This document shows positions 26,256 through 36,289 of a DNA stretch of 41,605 nucleotides, piece after piece. The DNA comes from a bacterium (GTDB taxonomy: Bacteria > Electryoneota > Electryoneia > Electryoneales > Electryoneaceae). The translations under genes and the position numbers were made by a program. The DNA is taken from NCBI GenBank assembly GCA_019912845.1, contig JAIOHU010000208.1:1-41605 (forward strand). The letters run 5' to 3'. The notes under the pieces were generated by a model. The model was given only the letters and a program-made list of their open reading frames with translations, was not told the origin of the DNA and did not search any database. Position 1 is the first letter of the stretch. Each line of letters starts with the position of its first letter.

Positions 26256-28165
26256 ATGAAACGCTCAACACACTTCATCATGTATATCATCGTAATCGCT
26301 TTTGTTCAAGTTCCCGCATCTGCTCAGGAACACTTCGATCCAGTTGAACCAACAGGACAACCTTTTGCAGTAATTGTAGATTCCGCATTTCATGGTGAAG
26401 CGATGCTGGTTGCAGGAGATGAGATAGGGATTTTTGCGCCGTATGAGTTTGAATATATCTGCGTGGGTGCAGCGATAGTGGATGGAAATTATCCAATCCC
26501 CATGACAGCCTGGGAAGCTGATGAACGCAATGGATTCCCCGGTTTTGATCGTTGGGAGGATTTAAATTTTCATATTTGGATTGCAGATGAAGAGATTGAG
26601 TATCACTGTGAAGTAGATAGAGAACTCGATCCCTGGGGGCCTTACATGATGGTAAACCTGCATACTACAACTTATCTTGGTCACTTCACCCTCGATCGCT
26701 GGGGTGGTCAACCTTTCGCAATGGTTGTTAATAATGCTTCTTTTGACTTTGAACCACTCGGTGAGGGTGATGAAATCGGAGTATTTGTCTACACTATTGA
26801 AAATGAACTTGCTTGCATCGGAGCTGAAGTCACCAATGGCGACTATCCATTTGCCATGACAATCTGGCTGGGTAATCCTGAGCTCATCAATCTGAATACC
26901 GTGTTCTTCCGTACTTGGATCGATGAAATAGAGGAAGAATTTGAGTGTGTTTCCGAGTGGGAGGATGAGTGGGGATGGGATGGTCCATTCCGAGAGGTTT
27001 CGATCTACTCCTACTCCGAACTAGAGGATCAACTGACCCTCAACGGAAATCGCTGGAACCTGCTTTCCTTCCCTTATGATCCCCTGACACCGGAGTTAGA
27101 ATTCCTTGCCCCCTTGATTGATCACTTTGTCATCCTGCAACATGATGAGGGTGGAATCTACATTGACGAGGAGATTAATACGATCAATGCCATCGATATC
27201 AGCGAAGGTTATCGAATCTTTGTCGAAGAAGAGAGTTCACTGGAGTATTCAGGAAGGGTGATAAATCCCGCATTGGAAATCGAGATCGAAGGCAACCGTA
27301 TCAACTGGATTCCCTTCCCCTTCGCATACGGATTACCCACTGAGCAAGCACTGGAAGCGATCGCAGACGACATCGAGATTCTTCTCAATGATGCTGGCGA
27401 ATTCTGGATTCCCGGTCTGATTAACACCATGCCCTTTATGCTACCCGGTGAGGGGTATATGGTCTTCAGCCATACTGATCTCAACTTCCACTACAATTTT
27501 AATGCCGAGCAGAATGGAACGTCTATCGCGCAACCGACTGTTCAAACTGATTTTGCACTCGATGCCCCTGAACCTACTGGTTTGCCCTATGTCATTCTCG
27601 TAAAAAATGATTCTGATCTTATCGCTGCAGGCGCTGCAACCATCGAAGCACTGGATGGAAACCAGGGTGTGGGAAAATCACTTATTTTGGAAGACGATCA
27701 CTACACACCAATAGTTACCTGGCAGGGTGATCCCGTGCATGAATTAACTGGCTATACTTCTGGAAACAGGATTGAACTGATTGTACGAGATGGTGAGGGC
27801 AAGCCGTTGAACAATCAACTTGAAGTATCCGGATCAGGAAAATTCGGCGATCTGCCATACGCAGAGTTTACGATAAATACCTTGTCCAGTCATTCAATAC
27901 CCGTGGAATTTACCGTCTCCCCAACCTTTCCCAATCCATTTAATCCGAGTGTTTCAATTGATATCAGTCTACCTGCTGCCGCAAAAGTTTCTTTTATAGT
28001 GACCGATATCCTGGGACGAGAACTCTACCGTACGCAGCAGCATAAGAACGCAGGATTACATCGTTTCAGTTTCGACAGCAACGCACTTGAGCTCAGCAGT
28101 GGTCTATATTGAGTGTGCAAGCGGGCAGAAACCACCATTCGCAAAAGGTCATGTATCTGAAATAA
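26256..28165 (+). CDS. Large exported modular protein with sorting tail, tail broken by a frameshift
   Basis: 618 residues to the TGA at 28110-28112. The start is the ATG at 26256, which has GGAGG five bases upstream and begins a signal peptide ending 'PASA'. The protein has two N-terminal ~100-residue modules ('PTGQPFAVIVDSA', 'GGQPFAMVVNNAS', each with 'GDEIG.F' and 'CIGA..'), two 'GYRIFVE / GEGYMVFS' modules (~280-410), and a 'PTGLPYVILV' domain, then the tail from 'FPNPFNPSVS'. The tail halts after 'SSGLY'. One base off, the reading continues 'SVQAGRNHHSQKVMYLK' to TAA at 28163-28165, the expected end of a sorting tail. So one T has probably been lost at about 28109. Either a real mutation that removes the export signal or a sequencing error. 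The modules are paralogous to 11095-13614. Confidence 0.85.
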
Positions 28166-28294
28166 TTTATTTGATAAAAATGGAGCACCATTCACCAGAT
28201 TGGGATTTGGGTTATGCATTGATGTTCCAATTTAATCCATGTTTTGGCTAAACATTTGAATGGAACTCTTCTTCCCGAAATGCAAGATTCCGGG

Positions 28295-29509
28295 CTACCA
28301 GGGTTTTTCGTCTTCAATGGGTAGGTCGAGTGTCCAGGAGGGTGATGATTTTTTGAGAATCGGGCTGGATGTGGTCGGTAGTTCGAGTTGGAGCTGACTT
28401 GTTCCATGGTTACGATGGGTTTCTTCTGCCAGAGCCAGTAAATTGCGAAATGAACCGGTATTTATCTGGTGGATGGGGTAGGTTGCGGACAATAGCCCAG
28501 TCGCAACACGGACAGAGACTACGGGTAGATTGATCTCGTACCTTCGCCACGTGACCGTTCTCTTCAAGGTCGGTTTTTTCCCAGAGCGGTCAATCTCGGC
28601 GGGGCTTTCGATACGTGTCCAGCCATGAAAACGCACATCATGTGATTGTGTAGCAGACCAGCCTTCAATTGCAGCCACCCTGTCGCCAGTTAACATATTT
28701 AACAGAAAATGACGCAGCACCGCATAGGCACGGTCAAAATCTTTGAGCTTCGGATACAGTTCATGAAATTCTCGTTCAAAGGCGTGACGGCTGGGCAGTT
28801 TATGCAACGAAAAAACGTTCACCAGCTTCGACCAACCGAAGGTAAGGGAATCTGTGTCCGCCCATTGATTCCAGTGGTTGTGGGAACCAGCACCGGAAAT
28901 ACCATAGGCAGAATCGCCTGGCTTAATCAACCAGCAGGAACGTACCGGTAGTTTTTTCAATCCCCTTGTTACGGTTGAGGAAAGCTGTCGTTTGCCACGA
29001 TGTACTGCTCCGACAGCACGTCGATAACGAACTCTTCTTTCTTCCTGTTCCAACCATGCCAGCCATTGGTTTGGGTCAACTCCCCAGATTCCTCGTTCCG
29101 CACGTTTATCAAACATTGATCGAAGTTTGTTCGTCTCATCGTTTTCGTTGGTCAAACGTGCGAAAAATGCGCCATCATCATCTTCAGGGTTGCCTGAAAT
29201 TACCAACGCCCAGAAATCATCTGCGATCAAGAGACGAAAGGGGAGAGGAGGTGCGACAGACCAGCTTACTTCATGACCATTGTTTTCAAGTAATGGAAGT
29301 GCTTTCAAGGCTATTTTTAAGGAGGTGGGATCGACAGGAGCAGGATCAAGCAGTACTGTAATGGCTAAACCACGCTCTTTCGTTCCAGCAAGTTCGAGAA
29401 GTCGTTCCCAGAAGATGGCGTCCTGAGAAGGAGGCAGAGTAAGACGTACAGACCGTGACGCTGTTTGAAATCGTTCAAAAGCGAGGGTAATCCAATCGCT
29501 GGACTGCAC
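28295..29509 (-). CDS. Protein of unknown function with a phospholipase-D-like N-terminal part
   Basis: 404 residues, starting at GTG 29509 with GGAGGAG nearby. Not recognised. The first ~150 residues show the strand pattern of a PLD-like domain ('LAITVLLDPAP', 'LLIADDFWALVISGNP'), but there is no HKD motif, so it cannot be a working phospholipase. The middle holds many basic residues and an 'AVLRHFLLNMLTGDRVAAIEGWSATQSHDVRFHGWTR' segment. The C-terminal ~60 residues are a low-complexity Ser/Thr/Pro tail. No signal peptide or membrane helix, so probably cytoplasmic. It lies 90 nt downstream of the MFS exporter in the same direction and may share a transcript. Confidence 0.7.
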   Translation of the reverse strand: MQSSDWITLAFERFQTASRSVRLTLPPSQDAIFWERLLELAGTKERGLAITVLLDPAPVDPTSLKIALKALPLLENNGHEVSWSVAPPLPFRLLIADDFWALVISGNPEDDDGAFFARLTNENDETNKLRSMFDKRAERGIWGVDPNQWLAWLEQEERRVRYRRAVGAVHRGKRQLSSTVTRGLKKLPVRSCWLIKPGDSAYGISGAGSHNHWNQWADTDSLTFGWSKLVNVFSLHKLPSRHAFEREFHELYPKLKDFDRAYAVLRHFLLNMLTGDRVAAIEGWSATQSHDVRFHGWTRIESPAEIDRSGKKPTLKRTVTWRRYEINLPVVSVRVATGLLSATYPIHQINTGSFRNLLALAEETHRNHGTSQLQLELPTTSSPILKKSSPSWTLDLPIEDEKPW

Positions 29510-29599
29510 GTTTCTCCTCCAGAAAGTGGAAGTTCAATTCGAATAATGATAAATATACAAAAGAAATTCCAGTTACGCACTTCTATTGATGCAATGGTA

Positions 29600-30784
29600 T
29601 CAGAAGCTGGTGGGAGGTGGAATAGTGGTATCAGCGTGATGGGATGGCAGTTTTCTTAACACGACAAATGCGAGAATTGCTGTCATGACCGCAAGAACTG
29701 ATCCGATTGAGAAAGGTGCTGACGGTGCGAGATGGTCATAAAGCAATCCGCCAGAAATAGGGGCGAGGATTCTGCCAAGACTGCCCGCTGATTGAAATAC
29801 ACCAAGCACCTGACCCTGTTTGTCCTTAGGGGCACGTTGTGAGACTAGGCTGGATAAAGATGGAAGCACACTCGCGAATCCCAGGGCATTTACGATTCCC
29901 CCCACAATCAACCAGCTCAGAACATCACCTTTGCTGATCATGTACATTCCAGATCCGATCAGGATCAACCCGATCCAGACAAGGGTACGTTCTCCATACT
30001 TTCGTACCAGCGTACCTATCAGTCCACCTTGAACTATGACCGCAGTGAAGCCGATTAGTCCCAGGTAATAACCGTTTTCACGTGCTGTCCAGCTGAAATT
30101 ATGAACATTAAACAACACCAGCATACTTTGTAACTGGCTCTGAACAAAAACAGTTAGAAACTGCAGAAGAACAACCCCCGAAACTCCTCCACTCATGGAC
30201 TTCATGAAAGAAAGAGACCGTTGCACCTTCCCCCGGTGTTTCTCCGGTTCGGGTAATTTCCAGATTGCCCAGATGGTGGTTACTCCAGCAAAAGCTGCAG
30301 CAGTGAATGCCGGCACAGCCTGTCCAAAGGGTGCCAGAAGACCGCCCAAAACAGGTCCAACAATAAAACCAACCCCAAATGCGGCTCCGAAAAGTCCCAT
30401 ACCTTTGGCTCGTTTTTCTGGTGGAGTAACATCCGCGATATATGCCTGGGCAACTGTAATATCTGCACCTCCAATCCCTGCGAAGATACGGCTGACAAAA
30501 AGGAGCGTTAGGCTGTCCGCGAGCCCGAACAGGATGTATGATCCGGTTGTTATCGCAAGAGAGATAATGATAATTGGACGGCGTCCGATTTTATCCGATA
30601 TTTTACCTGCCAGGGGTGCGAGGAGAAACTGCATCAAGGAGTAGGTCATCATCAGAAAACCTACGGTTACTCCGGATGCACCGTACTGCTCTGCATAAAC
30701 AGGAAGCAGGGGTATAACAATACCGAAGCCGACCAGCGCGATGAAGACTGTGACGAGGATGAGGAAAAGGGGTGTACGTTGCAT
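29600..30784 (-). CDS. MFS exporter, drug:H+ antiporter type
   Basis: 394 residues with twelve hydrophobic segments. The conserved loop between helices 2 and 3 reads 'GKISDKIGRRP', and the helix 5 antiporter motif is 'GAAFGVGFIVGPVLGG', both as in TetA/MdtG-type multidrug exporters. 'SRIFAGIGGADITVAQAYIADVTPPEKRAKGMG' fits helices 4-5 of the same family. It would pump drugs or metabolites out using the proton gradient, but the substrate is unknown. The start is ATG 30784; GGAG lies 13 nt upstream. The unknown gene at 28295-29509 follows. Confidence 0.9.
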   Translation of the reverse strand: MQRTPLFLILVTVFIALVGFGIVIPLLPVYAEQYGASGVTVGFLMMTYSLMQFLLAPLAGKISDKIGRRPIIIISLAITTGSYILFGLADSLTLLFVSRIFAGIGGADITVAQAYIADVTPPEKRAKGMGLFGAAFGVGFIVGPVLGGLLAPFGQAVPAFTAAAFAGVTTIWAIWKLPEPEKHRGKVQRSLSFMKSMSGGVSGVVLLQFLTVFVQSQLQSMLVLFNVHNFSWTARENGYYLGLIGFTAVIVQGGLIGTLVRKYGERTLVWIGLILIGSGMYMISKGDVLSWLIVGGIVNALGFASVLPSLSSLVSQRAPKDKQGQVLGVFQSAGSLGRILAPISGGLLYDHLAPSAPFSIGSVLAVMTAILAFVVLRKLPSHHADTTIPPPTSF

Positions 30785-30949
30785 ACTGGGTTAGACTCTC
30801 CAAAAATTTTGTGGTCTAATATGGAGGCAAGTCACCTCTTTTGCAAGGAATTTTACTAACTCTTGAAGGGAAGGGAACAGCGATTGGATTTCTCATCATT
30901 AGTAATAAAACAGATGACGTTTTCTGAACAAAATAAAATGGAATAATCG

Positions 30950-31330
30950 ATGTTTAATAAAAATCAAAAACTTATCCTACTGAGTATCTTCGCGCTCTTT
31001 CTGCTCTTAGTTCTGTTTCCGCATTGGCGCTACATGAATGGCAGTAGTGCCGGGTATCATCCAGTATTTGCGCCACCGACAGCCATTCCAGATTCAATAG
31101 ATGCGGGCACACCGACTGAGGAATTCCTGGAAATCAAGATGATACCAGTTTCTATCTATAATATGAATCCGAAGCAAACCTTTACCGAAGAGGAGTTGAG
31201 ACGTCCATTTATTGATATCAGGCAGTTACTAGCTTTTGGGGCGATTCTTTTTTTGCTGGCATTCATACTGCCCTACCTCGCACGAAGCAGGAAAATTCAA
31301 AGGAAGGATGAAGCTACTGTTTCAGATTAG
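30950..31330 (+). CDS. Small membrane protein of unknown function
   Basis: 126 residues with two membrane segments, at about 5-25 and 92-112, and a ~65-residue outside loop between them that is rich in Pro and Thr. No family is recognised. Its stop (TAG at 31328-31330) interlocks with the stop of the converging histidine kinase (TTA at 31327-31329 on this strand), so the two genes end on top of each other with no terminator between them. The start has only a weak ribosome site; the size and codon pattern are nevertheless consistent with a real gene. Confidence 0.6.
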   Translation: MFNKNQKLILLSIFALFLLLVLFPHWRYMNGSSAGYHPVFAPPTAIPDSIDAGTPTEEFLEIKMIPVSIYNMNPKQTFTEEELRRPFIDIRQLLAFGAILFLLAFILPYLARSRKIQRKDEATVSD

Positions 31331-34300
31331 GTTGAAGCAACGGGGAAGAGTACAGTAAAAGTAGTTCCTTGATTTTCTCTCGATTCCACCTTGATGAGAC
31401 CGTCGTAGGAACGAATGATACCAAGTACTGCAGAGAGTCCTAAGCCTCGTCCGACAAATTTCGTTGTGTAAAAGGGCTCAAAAATTCGTGACAAAGCGTC
31501 AGAGTCCATTCCCGTACCAGTATCAGTGATTTGCAGCATTACATACTCGCCACTTGTTGCATCCACACCCCCCGCAAAGTCCGCTTTTGATTCATCCGTC
31601 AGGGTAGTCAATTCGGTGATGATGGATATTTCTCCCTGCTGGTCACCAATAGCATCAACACCATTGGTGATCAGGTTCAAGATGATCTGCTCCATCTGCG
31701 AGGTTTCACCGTTAATTGATGGAAGTTCGGGTTGCAGTTTTTTGGTGAATTTTATATGACTCGGCACGAGAATCATAATTAAATCGGTGATCTCTTCGAT
31801 GTATTTTGAGAGGTTCATCTGATTTTTTTCTGTGCTCTTTGCGCCACCCGAGTAGGAGAGCAGCTTTTTAGTCAGGTCACTGGCTTTGTTGACAGATTTT
31901 GCAATTCTCTTTAAGGGTTTGCTTGCTGGATGATCATGGTTTATGGAGGAAGATGCGATATCCACATTTCCAATTATCACGCTGAGCAGGTTGTTGAAGT
32001 CATGGGCGATTCCACCAGCCAATACCCCAAGACTTTCAAGTTTTTTTGCTTCAAGGAATCTCTTTTCAGCAATTTTCTGGCGTGTGACATCTTCAACGAT
32101 CAGCTCGAATCCAGATTCGCCACCATTTCCATTCTTAACAAAACGACCACTCAATCTGACTTTAATTGATTTTCCAGATTTTGTGAACCAGGTAGCTTCA
32201 AGCCCTTCGATGATGTCATTTGAGGAATGAGTTGCAGAATCATGGAGGTTTGCTGCAGTTAGTTTTTTACAAATATCATTGAAGAAATTTTTACTGGAGA
32301 GCTCTTCCTCACTGTTGTAGTCGAGGATTTCCAGTAGTGCCGGATTGGTTTGGAGAAATTTTCCGTTGTCTGTAACCTTGAAAATACCAAACACGGCATC
32401 CTGAACCAGAGAACGGAAATGTTCTTCGGACTTCTGAAGTTGCTCGGTTTTCAGCTCAACTTCACGTTTTAACTGCTGGGAATAACGTTTACTGGTGATT
32501 AAATGAAATATCAGGAGTAACAGTCCTGCACCAAAAAGTACGAGCAGTAGGATAAACCACCATCGCATCCAGAACGATTTACGTATTCTGATATCCTGTA
32601 TTTCTTTCACTTCACTCCAACGCTCCAGAGCATCCATAGCTCGTACTCTGAAAGTGTAGTTTCCAGGTTTCAAGTTGGAGAAGAATACTTCGGTCTGGGA
32701 AGTTATGCGAAATTCTGCTATTTCATGTTCAATTCCAAGCTGGTAGGCAAACTGTTTACGGCTCTCATCGATGAACGAGATACACCTGTACTCGATGGCC
32801 AAATTATCGCTCTGATTGAGTGTCAGAGGGTGATTCAGAAGTTGAGGATTACCATTGACAACTACTTTTGTAATCTTAACCGAGGGTATAGTTGCTTTGG
32901 TTTCTTTGTTGTCATATACACTTTGGTAACAGCTCACCCCAGAGCTGGTTCCGATCCAAAGTTTTCCGTTAGAATCCAGTACACCTGCAGCTCTATTTAC
33001 TTCAAGACCGGAGAGACCATCCTGTGTGGTATAATGTCGTAGTCTTTTATCGTCCCATTTATATATCCCCTGGTCGGTTCCAAGCCAGAGCTGCTTCAGG
33101 TGATCCTCAACCATAAAATATACTGTGTGTGAAAAAACCTGCCCCTTTATCTTATATGGTTGAAATTCACCATTTTGACGGTAAAATACACCATCAAGCC
33201 CGCCATACAACAGTGTACCATCAGTCAGCTCAACGAAGGAGTAAAAGAGCATTTCACGGTTGGGAATTTTGTAGTTTGAAACCAGTTTGCCATTTCGAAC
33301 CACCAGGACATCTCCAGGGCTGGAGGCTATGTAAACAGTTCCATCTTTTGATTTGAAAATATTTCGTACACCAAACGGACTGATTTCGGCCATTTTGACA
33401 AATTGCTGGTTTCTAAACAGGTAAATTCCTACACTCGTCCCCACCAGAATTTCACCTCGTTCAGGATAATCAGGAAGAAGACACCATGCACTTGCATTCT
33501 TTTCAGGGATGACAAATTGCTGAAGTTGACCGTTACTCCTTTTTCTAAAAATGCCTGCTTGAGATGCTGCAAACCACAAGTTGTTCTGGCTATCCTGTTC
33601 GATATCCATCACTCGAGAATAGTCACCAAAAAGAGTTTGTTCATCAAAATTAAAAGAGTGAACCGAAAGAACTGAATCTTCAAAAATGGAATAACCATTA
33701 TTATGACCAAGGATGAACCTGTTGAGAGAAACTTCATGTATAGCGGTAACTTCATCGCCGAGCAGTCCATCTTCATCGAAATAATTTAAAAACTGCATAC
33801 TCGGTATTTTTGAAACTCCACGTATTCCAGATATCCAGTAGTTCATTTCACGGTCAAGCAGCAAGTCAGTACAACCATCGGAAACAATGCCCTCATCACG
33901 GTCTAATAAGCGTGATATCCCATAAGCTGAATAGTGAAAAAGCTGCATGGGATTTCCAAAAAAAACTCCTCCTTCACCGTCGGGTAACAGATGAATTGTT
34001 TTTTCGTCGTGATATTCAGCAATTTTTGTTTTTGGAACAACATATTCGAAGTGGTTATCGTGCCAGAACCCAATCCAATCAGTGCCTGACAGCCAATAAT
34101 TCACACTGTCTTGACGAACTTTTTCGTGAAACAAACCAAAATATGGCGGAGGTGGAAGCATCTTCTGGAAGGGTGATTCGATTATTTTGCCTGATGTACT
34201 GACAAAGAAAAGTCCTTTATCCGTAACACACTGAATTTCAAAATTTTCACTATCTATGCTATAAATGGAATTTCCTGGCAGTTCGTCGTTCAAATTAAGA

Positions 34301-34806
34301 GTTATCCAAGTTTTCGCATCAACATCATATACCAGCAGACCTAAATCGTCTACAGCAAGAACAAGAAAAGGACGACCACCTTCATAGACGAATTCCATTC
34401 CAACAATACGGTACAGTCCATTATTTTCATCATGATATCGAATGGTTTTCCAACCATCGCTGGTAAAATGGTGAATGTGCAACAGCTTGGAAACTACCCA
34501 GGGATTATCATCTTCATCCAGGCAGAAGTCTACAAGTTCACTTGGGTAGTGGTTGGGGATTTCATCATATATTTTCCACGTGTCGCTATCGTAGGAGGCA
34601 AGCCCAGCACGGGTCAAGAACCACATCACACCTTTAGAATCCTGTTCCAGGTTGAAAACCATAGAGCTTGGGAGTCCATCAATTTCAGTATATGAATGGG
34701 TCAGGAAACGCTCAGAACCGTAACTATTAGCAAATGCTAGAAAAAAAATGAACGTACTTATAGCTTGAATTTTTACCAGAATAGTATCCGGTTTAAATCC
34801 ATTCAT
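31327..34806 (-). CDS. Propeller-type sensor histidine kinase (Reg_prop, Y_Y_Y, PAS, HisKA, HATPase)
   Basis: 1159 residues. A signal-like hydrophobic start is followed by an outside region of two-component-regulator propeller repeats (~30-650, 'DSKGVMWFLTRAGLASYD', 'DREMNYWISGIRGV', 'DSNGKLWIGTSSGVS') and a Y_Y_Y domain (~660-740). One membrane helix lies at ~744-768, then a PAS domain (~790-905). The phosphoacceptor is His935 in 'GGIAHDFNNLL'. The ATPase has an N-box near 1047, 'DTGTGM' near 1097 and 'GRGLGLSAVLG' near 1122. No receiver or HTH domain is fused, unlike the hybrid systems of Bacteroides. No response regulator is adjacent, so it is an orphan kinase in this window. The ligand may be a glycan or a surface compound (inference from the sensor type). 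Confidence 0.92.
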   Translation of the reverse strand: MNGFKPDTILVKIQAISTFIFFLAFANSYGSERFLTHSYTEIDGLPSSMVFNLEQDSKGVMWFLTRAGLASYDSDTWKIYDEIPNHYPSELVDFCLDEDDNPWVVSKLLHIHHFTSDGWKTIRYHDENNGLYRIVGMEFVYEGGRPFLVLAVDDLGLLVYDVDAKTWITLNLNDELPGNSIYSIDSENFEIQCVTDKGLFFVSTSGKIIESPFQKMLPPPPYFGLFHEKVRQDSVNYWLSGTDWIGFWHDNHFEYVVPKTKIAEYHDEKTIHLLPDGEGGVFFGNPMQLFHYSAYGISRLLDRDEGIVSDGCTDLLLDREMNYWISGIRGVSKIPSMQFLNYFDEDGLLGDEVTAIHEVSLNRFILGHNNGYSIFEDSVLSVHSFNFDEQTLFGDYSRVMDIEQDSQNNLWFAASQAGIFRKRSNGQLQQFVIPEKNASAWCLLPDYPERGEILVGTSVGIYLFRNQQFVKMAEISPFGVRNIFKSKDGTVYIASSPGDVLVVRNGKLVSNYKIPNREMLFYSFVELTDGTLLYGGLDGVFYRQNGEFQPYKIKGQVFSHTVYFMVEDHLKQLWLGTDQGIYKWDDKRLRHYTTQDGLSGLEVNRAAGVLDSNGKLWIGTSSGVSCYQSVYDNKETKATIPSVKITKVVVNGNPQLLNHPLTLNQSDNLAIEYRCISFIDESRKQFAYQLGIEHEIAEFRITSQTEVFFSNLKPGNYTFRVRAMDALERWSEVKEIQDIRIRKSFWMRWWFILLLVLFGAGLLLLIFHLITSKRYSQQLKREVELKTEQLQKSEEHFRSLVQDAVFGIFKVTDNGKFLQTNPALLEILDYNSEEELSSKNFFNDICKKLTAANLHDSATHSSNDIIEGLEATWFTKSGKSIKVRLSGRFVKNGNGGESGFELIVEDVTRQKIAEKRFLEAKKLESLGVLAGGIAHDFNNLLSVIIGNVDIASSSINHDHPASKPLKRIAKSVNKASDLTKKLLSYSGGAKSTEKNQMNLSKYIEEITDLIMILVPSHIKFTKKLQPELPSINGETSQMEQIILNLITNGVDAIGDQQGEISIITELTTLTDESKADFAGGVDATSGEYVMLQITDTGTGMDSDALSRIFEPFYTTKFVGRGLGLSAVLGIIRSYDGLIKVESRENQGTTFTVLFPVAST

Positions 34807-34967
34807 CAGACGCCTGGTGGGTTAAAATTTTATTGTCCCTGAACTTCGAATGAAGATACAACAAATACTAAGCTAACTACAATATTTCTTTAAGGAAAAC
34901 TTGAGGTTTATTTCACACAATAAATGTCGAGCCTCATTGAAAATATGTGTGGAGCGATTCATCATAA

Positions 34968-35858
34968 CTACGGAGTTTGCAAAACAGATTTCATATATTC
35001 GGAATCTACAGCATTATAAGCGCGTGTGAAGATATCGTGACGTAGACGCATATTCCGGTATTGTACTGTTTTATCTGCCCCGACTATGTTTGCAAAATGA
35101 AATATGCCAGTGATTCCTGCAGAAACTGCAAATAAGCCTCCCGCGCTGCCATATTTGTCCGTCTCATATTCGTATGCGACGACACTCATTGCTGCCAGGG
35201 CACCTACCATCAGAAACGCCTGTAAGCCGTCCACCGGATGATCCGCGTAAAACTGTCCTGCACCCGGAATGAATGTTGATAATAGGACACCAGTTGTTCT
35301 GGATTTAAACCTGTACTCGCGTCCTGTTTGCGACAATCCAATCAGCATATTCTTAAGGTTTACAAGCTGATCATCTGCCTCGGTAATTGTTTCTGTTACA
35401 CTTTGAGCTTGATCCCAGTCAGCTTTCTGCAGGTAAGTTGCAGCGAGGTAAAATTTTGGCAAGGGAGAAATAGAAAACTGTACTGCCTGCTGCAGGGAGT
35501 GAACAGCCTTGTCAGAATTGCCACGATAGGCTGCCATTGCACCGATTTGTAAATGTGCCTCTTCTAGTATATAAGGATGGTTTTTGCCATATACGAGTAA
35601 ATGTTCAGCATAACGGTGAAGGCTTTCATCATCCCCCGCCCAACGAGAGCAGCGTGCGATCATCAACATGTACTCAAAACGTTGAGTATCTGTGGCTGCA
35701 AAAAAAGCCTGTTTTTTATATTCATCAATTGCACGATGAAAATCACCCTCTCGTACCAGGTACCTTCCATATTGATCAGAGTGCTTGAGTGGTATTTCAC
35801 CGGCGAAGATGGATGTAGAAAACAGAGAAACTATTAAAAGCAGGTAGCAAAACTTCAT
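34968..35858 (-). CDS. Exported TPR protein with C-terminal membrane helices
   Basis: 296 residues. A signal peptide ends near residue 19. Residues ~25-190 are TPR-like helical hairpins ('YLVREGDFHRAIDEYKKQAF', 'EEAHLQIGAMAAYRGNSDKAV', 'LAATYLQKADWDQA'). The C-terminal ~90 residues contain 'TFIPGAGQFYADHPVDGLQAF' and two hydrophobic helices, a pattern shared with small DUF5683/TM2-like membrane proteins. The ATG overlaps the stop of the YidD-like gene by 4 nt (ATGA), so the two are translationally coupled. Function unknown, but the overlap suggests that it works with the YidD-like and PEGA proteins in the envelope. Confidence 0.8.
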   Translation of the reverse strand: MKFCYLLLIVSLFSTSIFAGEIPLKHSDQYGRYLVREGDFHRAIDEYKKQAFFAATDTQRFEYMLMIARCSRWAGDDESLHRYAEHLLVYGKNHPYILEEAHLQIGAMAAYRGNSDKAVHSLQQAVQFSISPLPKFYLAATYLQKADWDQAQSVTETITEADDQLVNLKNMLIGLSQTGREYRFKSRTTGVLLSTFIPGAGQFYADHPVDGLQAFLMVGALAAMSVVAYEYETDKYGSAGGLFAVSAGITGIFHFANIVGADKTVQYRNMRLRHDIFTRAYNAVDSEYMKSVLQTP

Positions 35859-36289
35859 TCTTCTCTTTTCTCCAGAAAATAGCTGTCATCAAGGAGAATA
35901 CGTCCCTCATAGCTTATATGTTCATAATTATACTGTGCTGCTATGTTCTCGCGATAAAAATAACGGTCAATAGTCAAAAGTGAGCCTGCAAAAATGCCGT
36001 GAGATTCAATAGCTGATTTGGCATAATTTGAGCATGAAATTCTGAATGGGCAACGGTGTATTGACTTCTTATCTGAATGATTTTTATAGAGACGAAAAAG
36101 AATATTTGATTCTGATTGGGGTAGTGAAGGAGCACGCCAAGGCGAGCTGTAAATTGGATCGCTGTCACCCGGCAAAGGTACTTCCGCTTTTGAGACAGAT
36201 ACTCCCTGTATCAATAAAACAAAAATAAAAACTCCCGAAAGCATCCATAAAATAACTTTCGGGAGATTTGTCAATCCAGATAAATCCAT
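35855..36289 (-). CDS. Exported or membrane-anchored YidD-like protein
   Basis: 144 residues. Residues ~63-112 match YidD: 'RCPFRISCSNYAKSAIESHG' with the family's C-x5-C pair, then 'IFAGSLLTIDRYFY'. Classic YidD is a 70-90-residue inner-face helper of the YidC insertase. This copy has a hydrophobic start (~11-30, signal peptide or anchor) and a Pro-rich linker before the domain, which would place the domain on the outside, and a ~30-residue tail after it. The ATG shares its last base's complement with the upstream stop (TAATG), and its own stop overlaps the TPR gene, so it is the middle of a tightly packed three-gene operon. It is likely a paralogue with a different site of action; the yidC-linked copy must lie elsewhere. 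Confidence 0.8.
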   Translation of the reverse strand: MDLSGLTNLPKVILWMLSGVFIFVLLIQGVSVSKAEVPLPGDSDPIYSSPWRAPSLPQSESNILFRLYKNHSDKKSIHRCPFRISCSNYAKSAIESHGIFAGSLLTIDRYFYRENIAAQYNYEHISYEGRILLDDSYFLEKREE

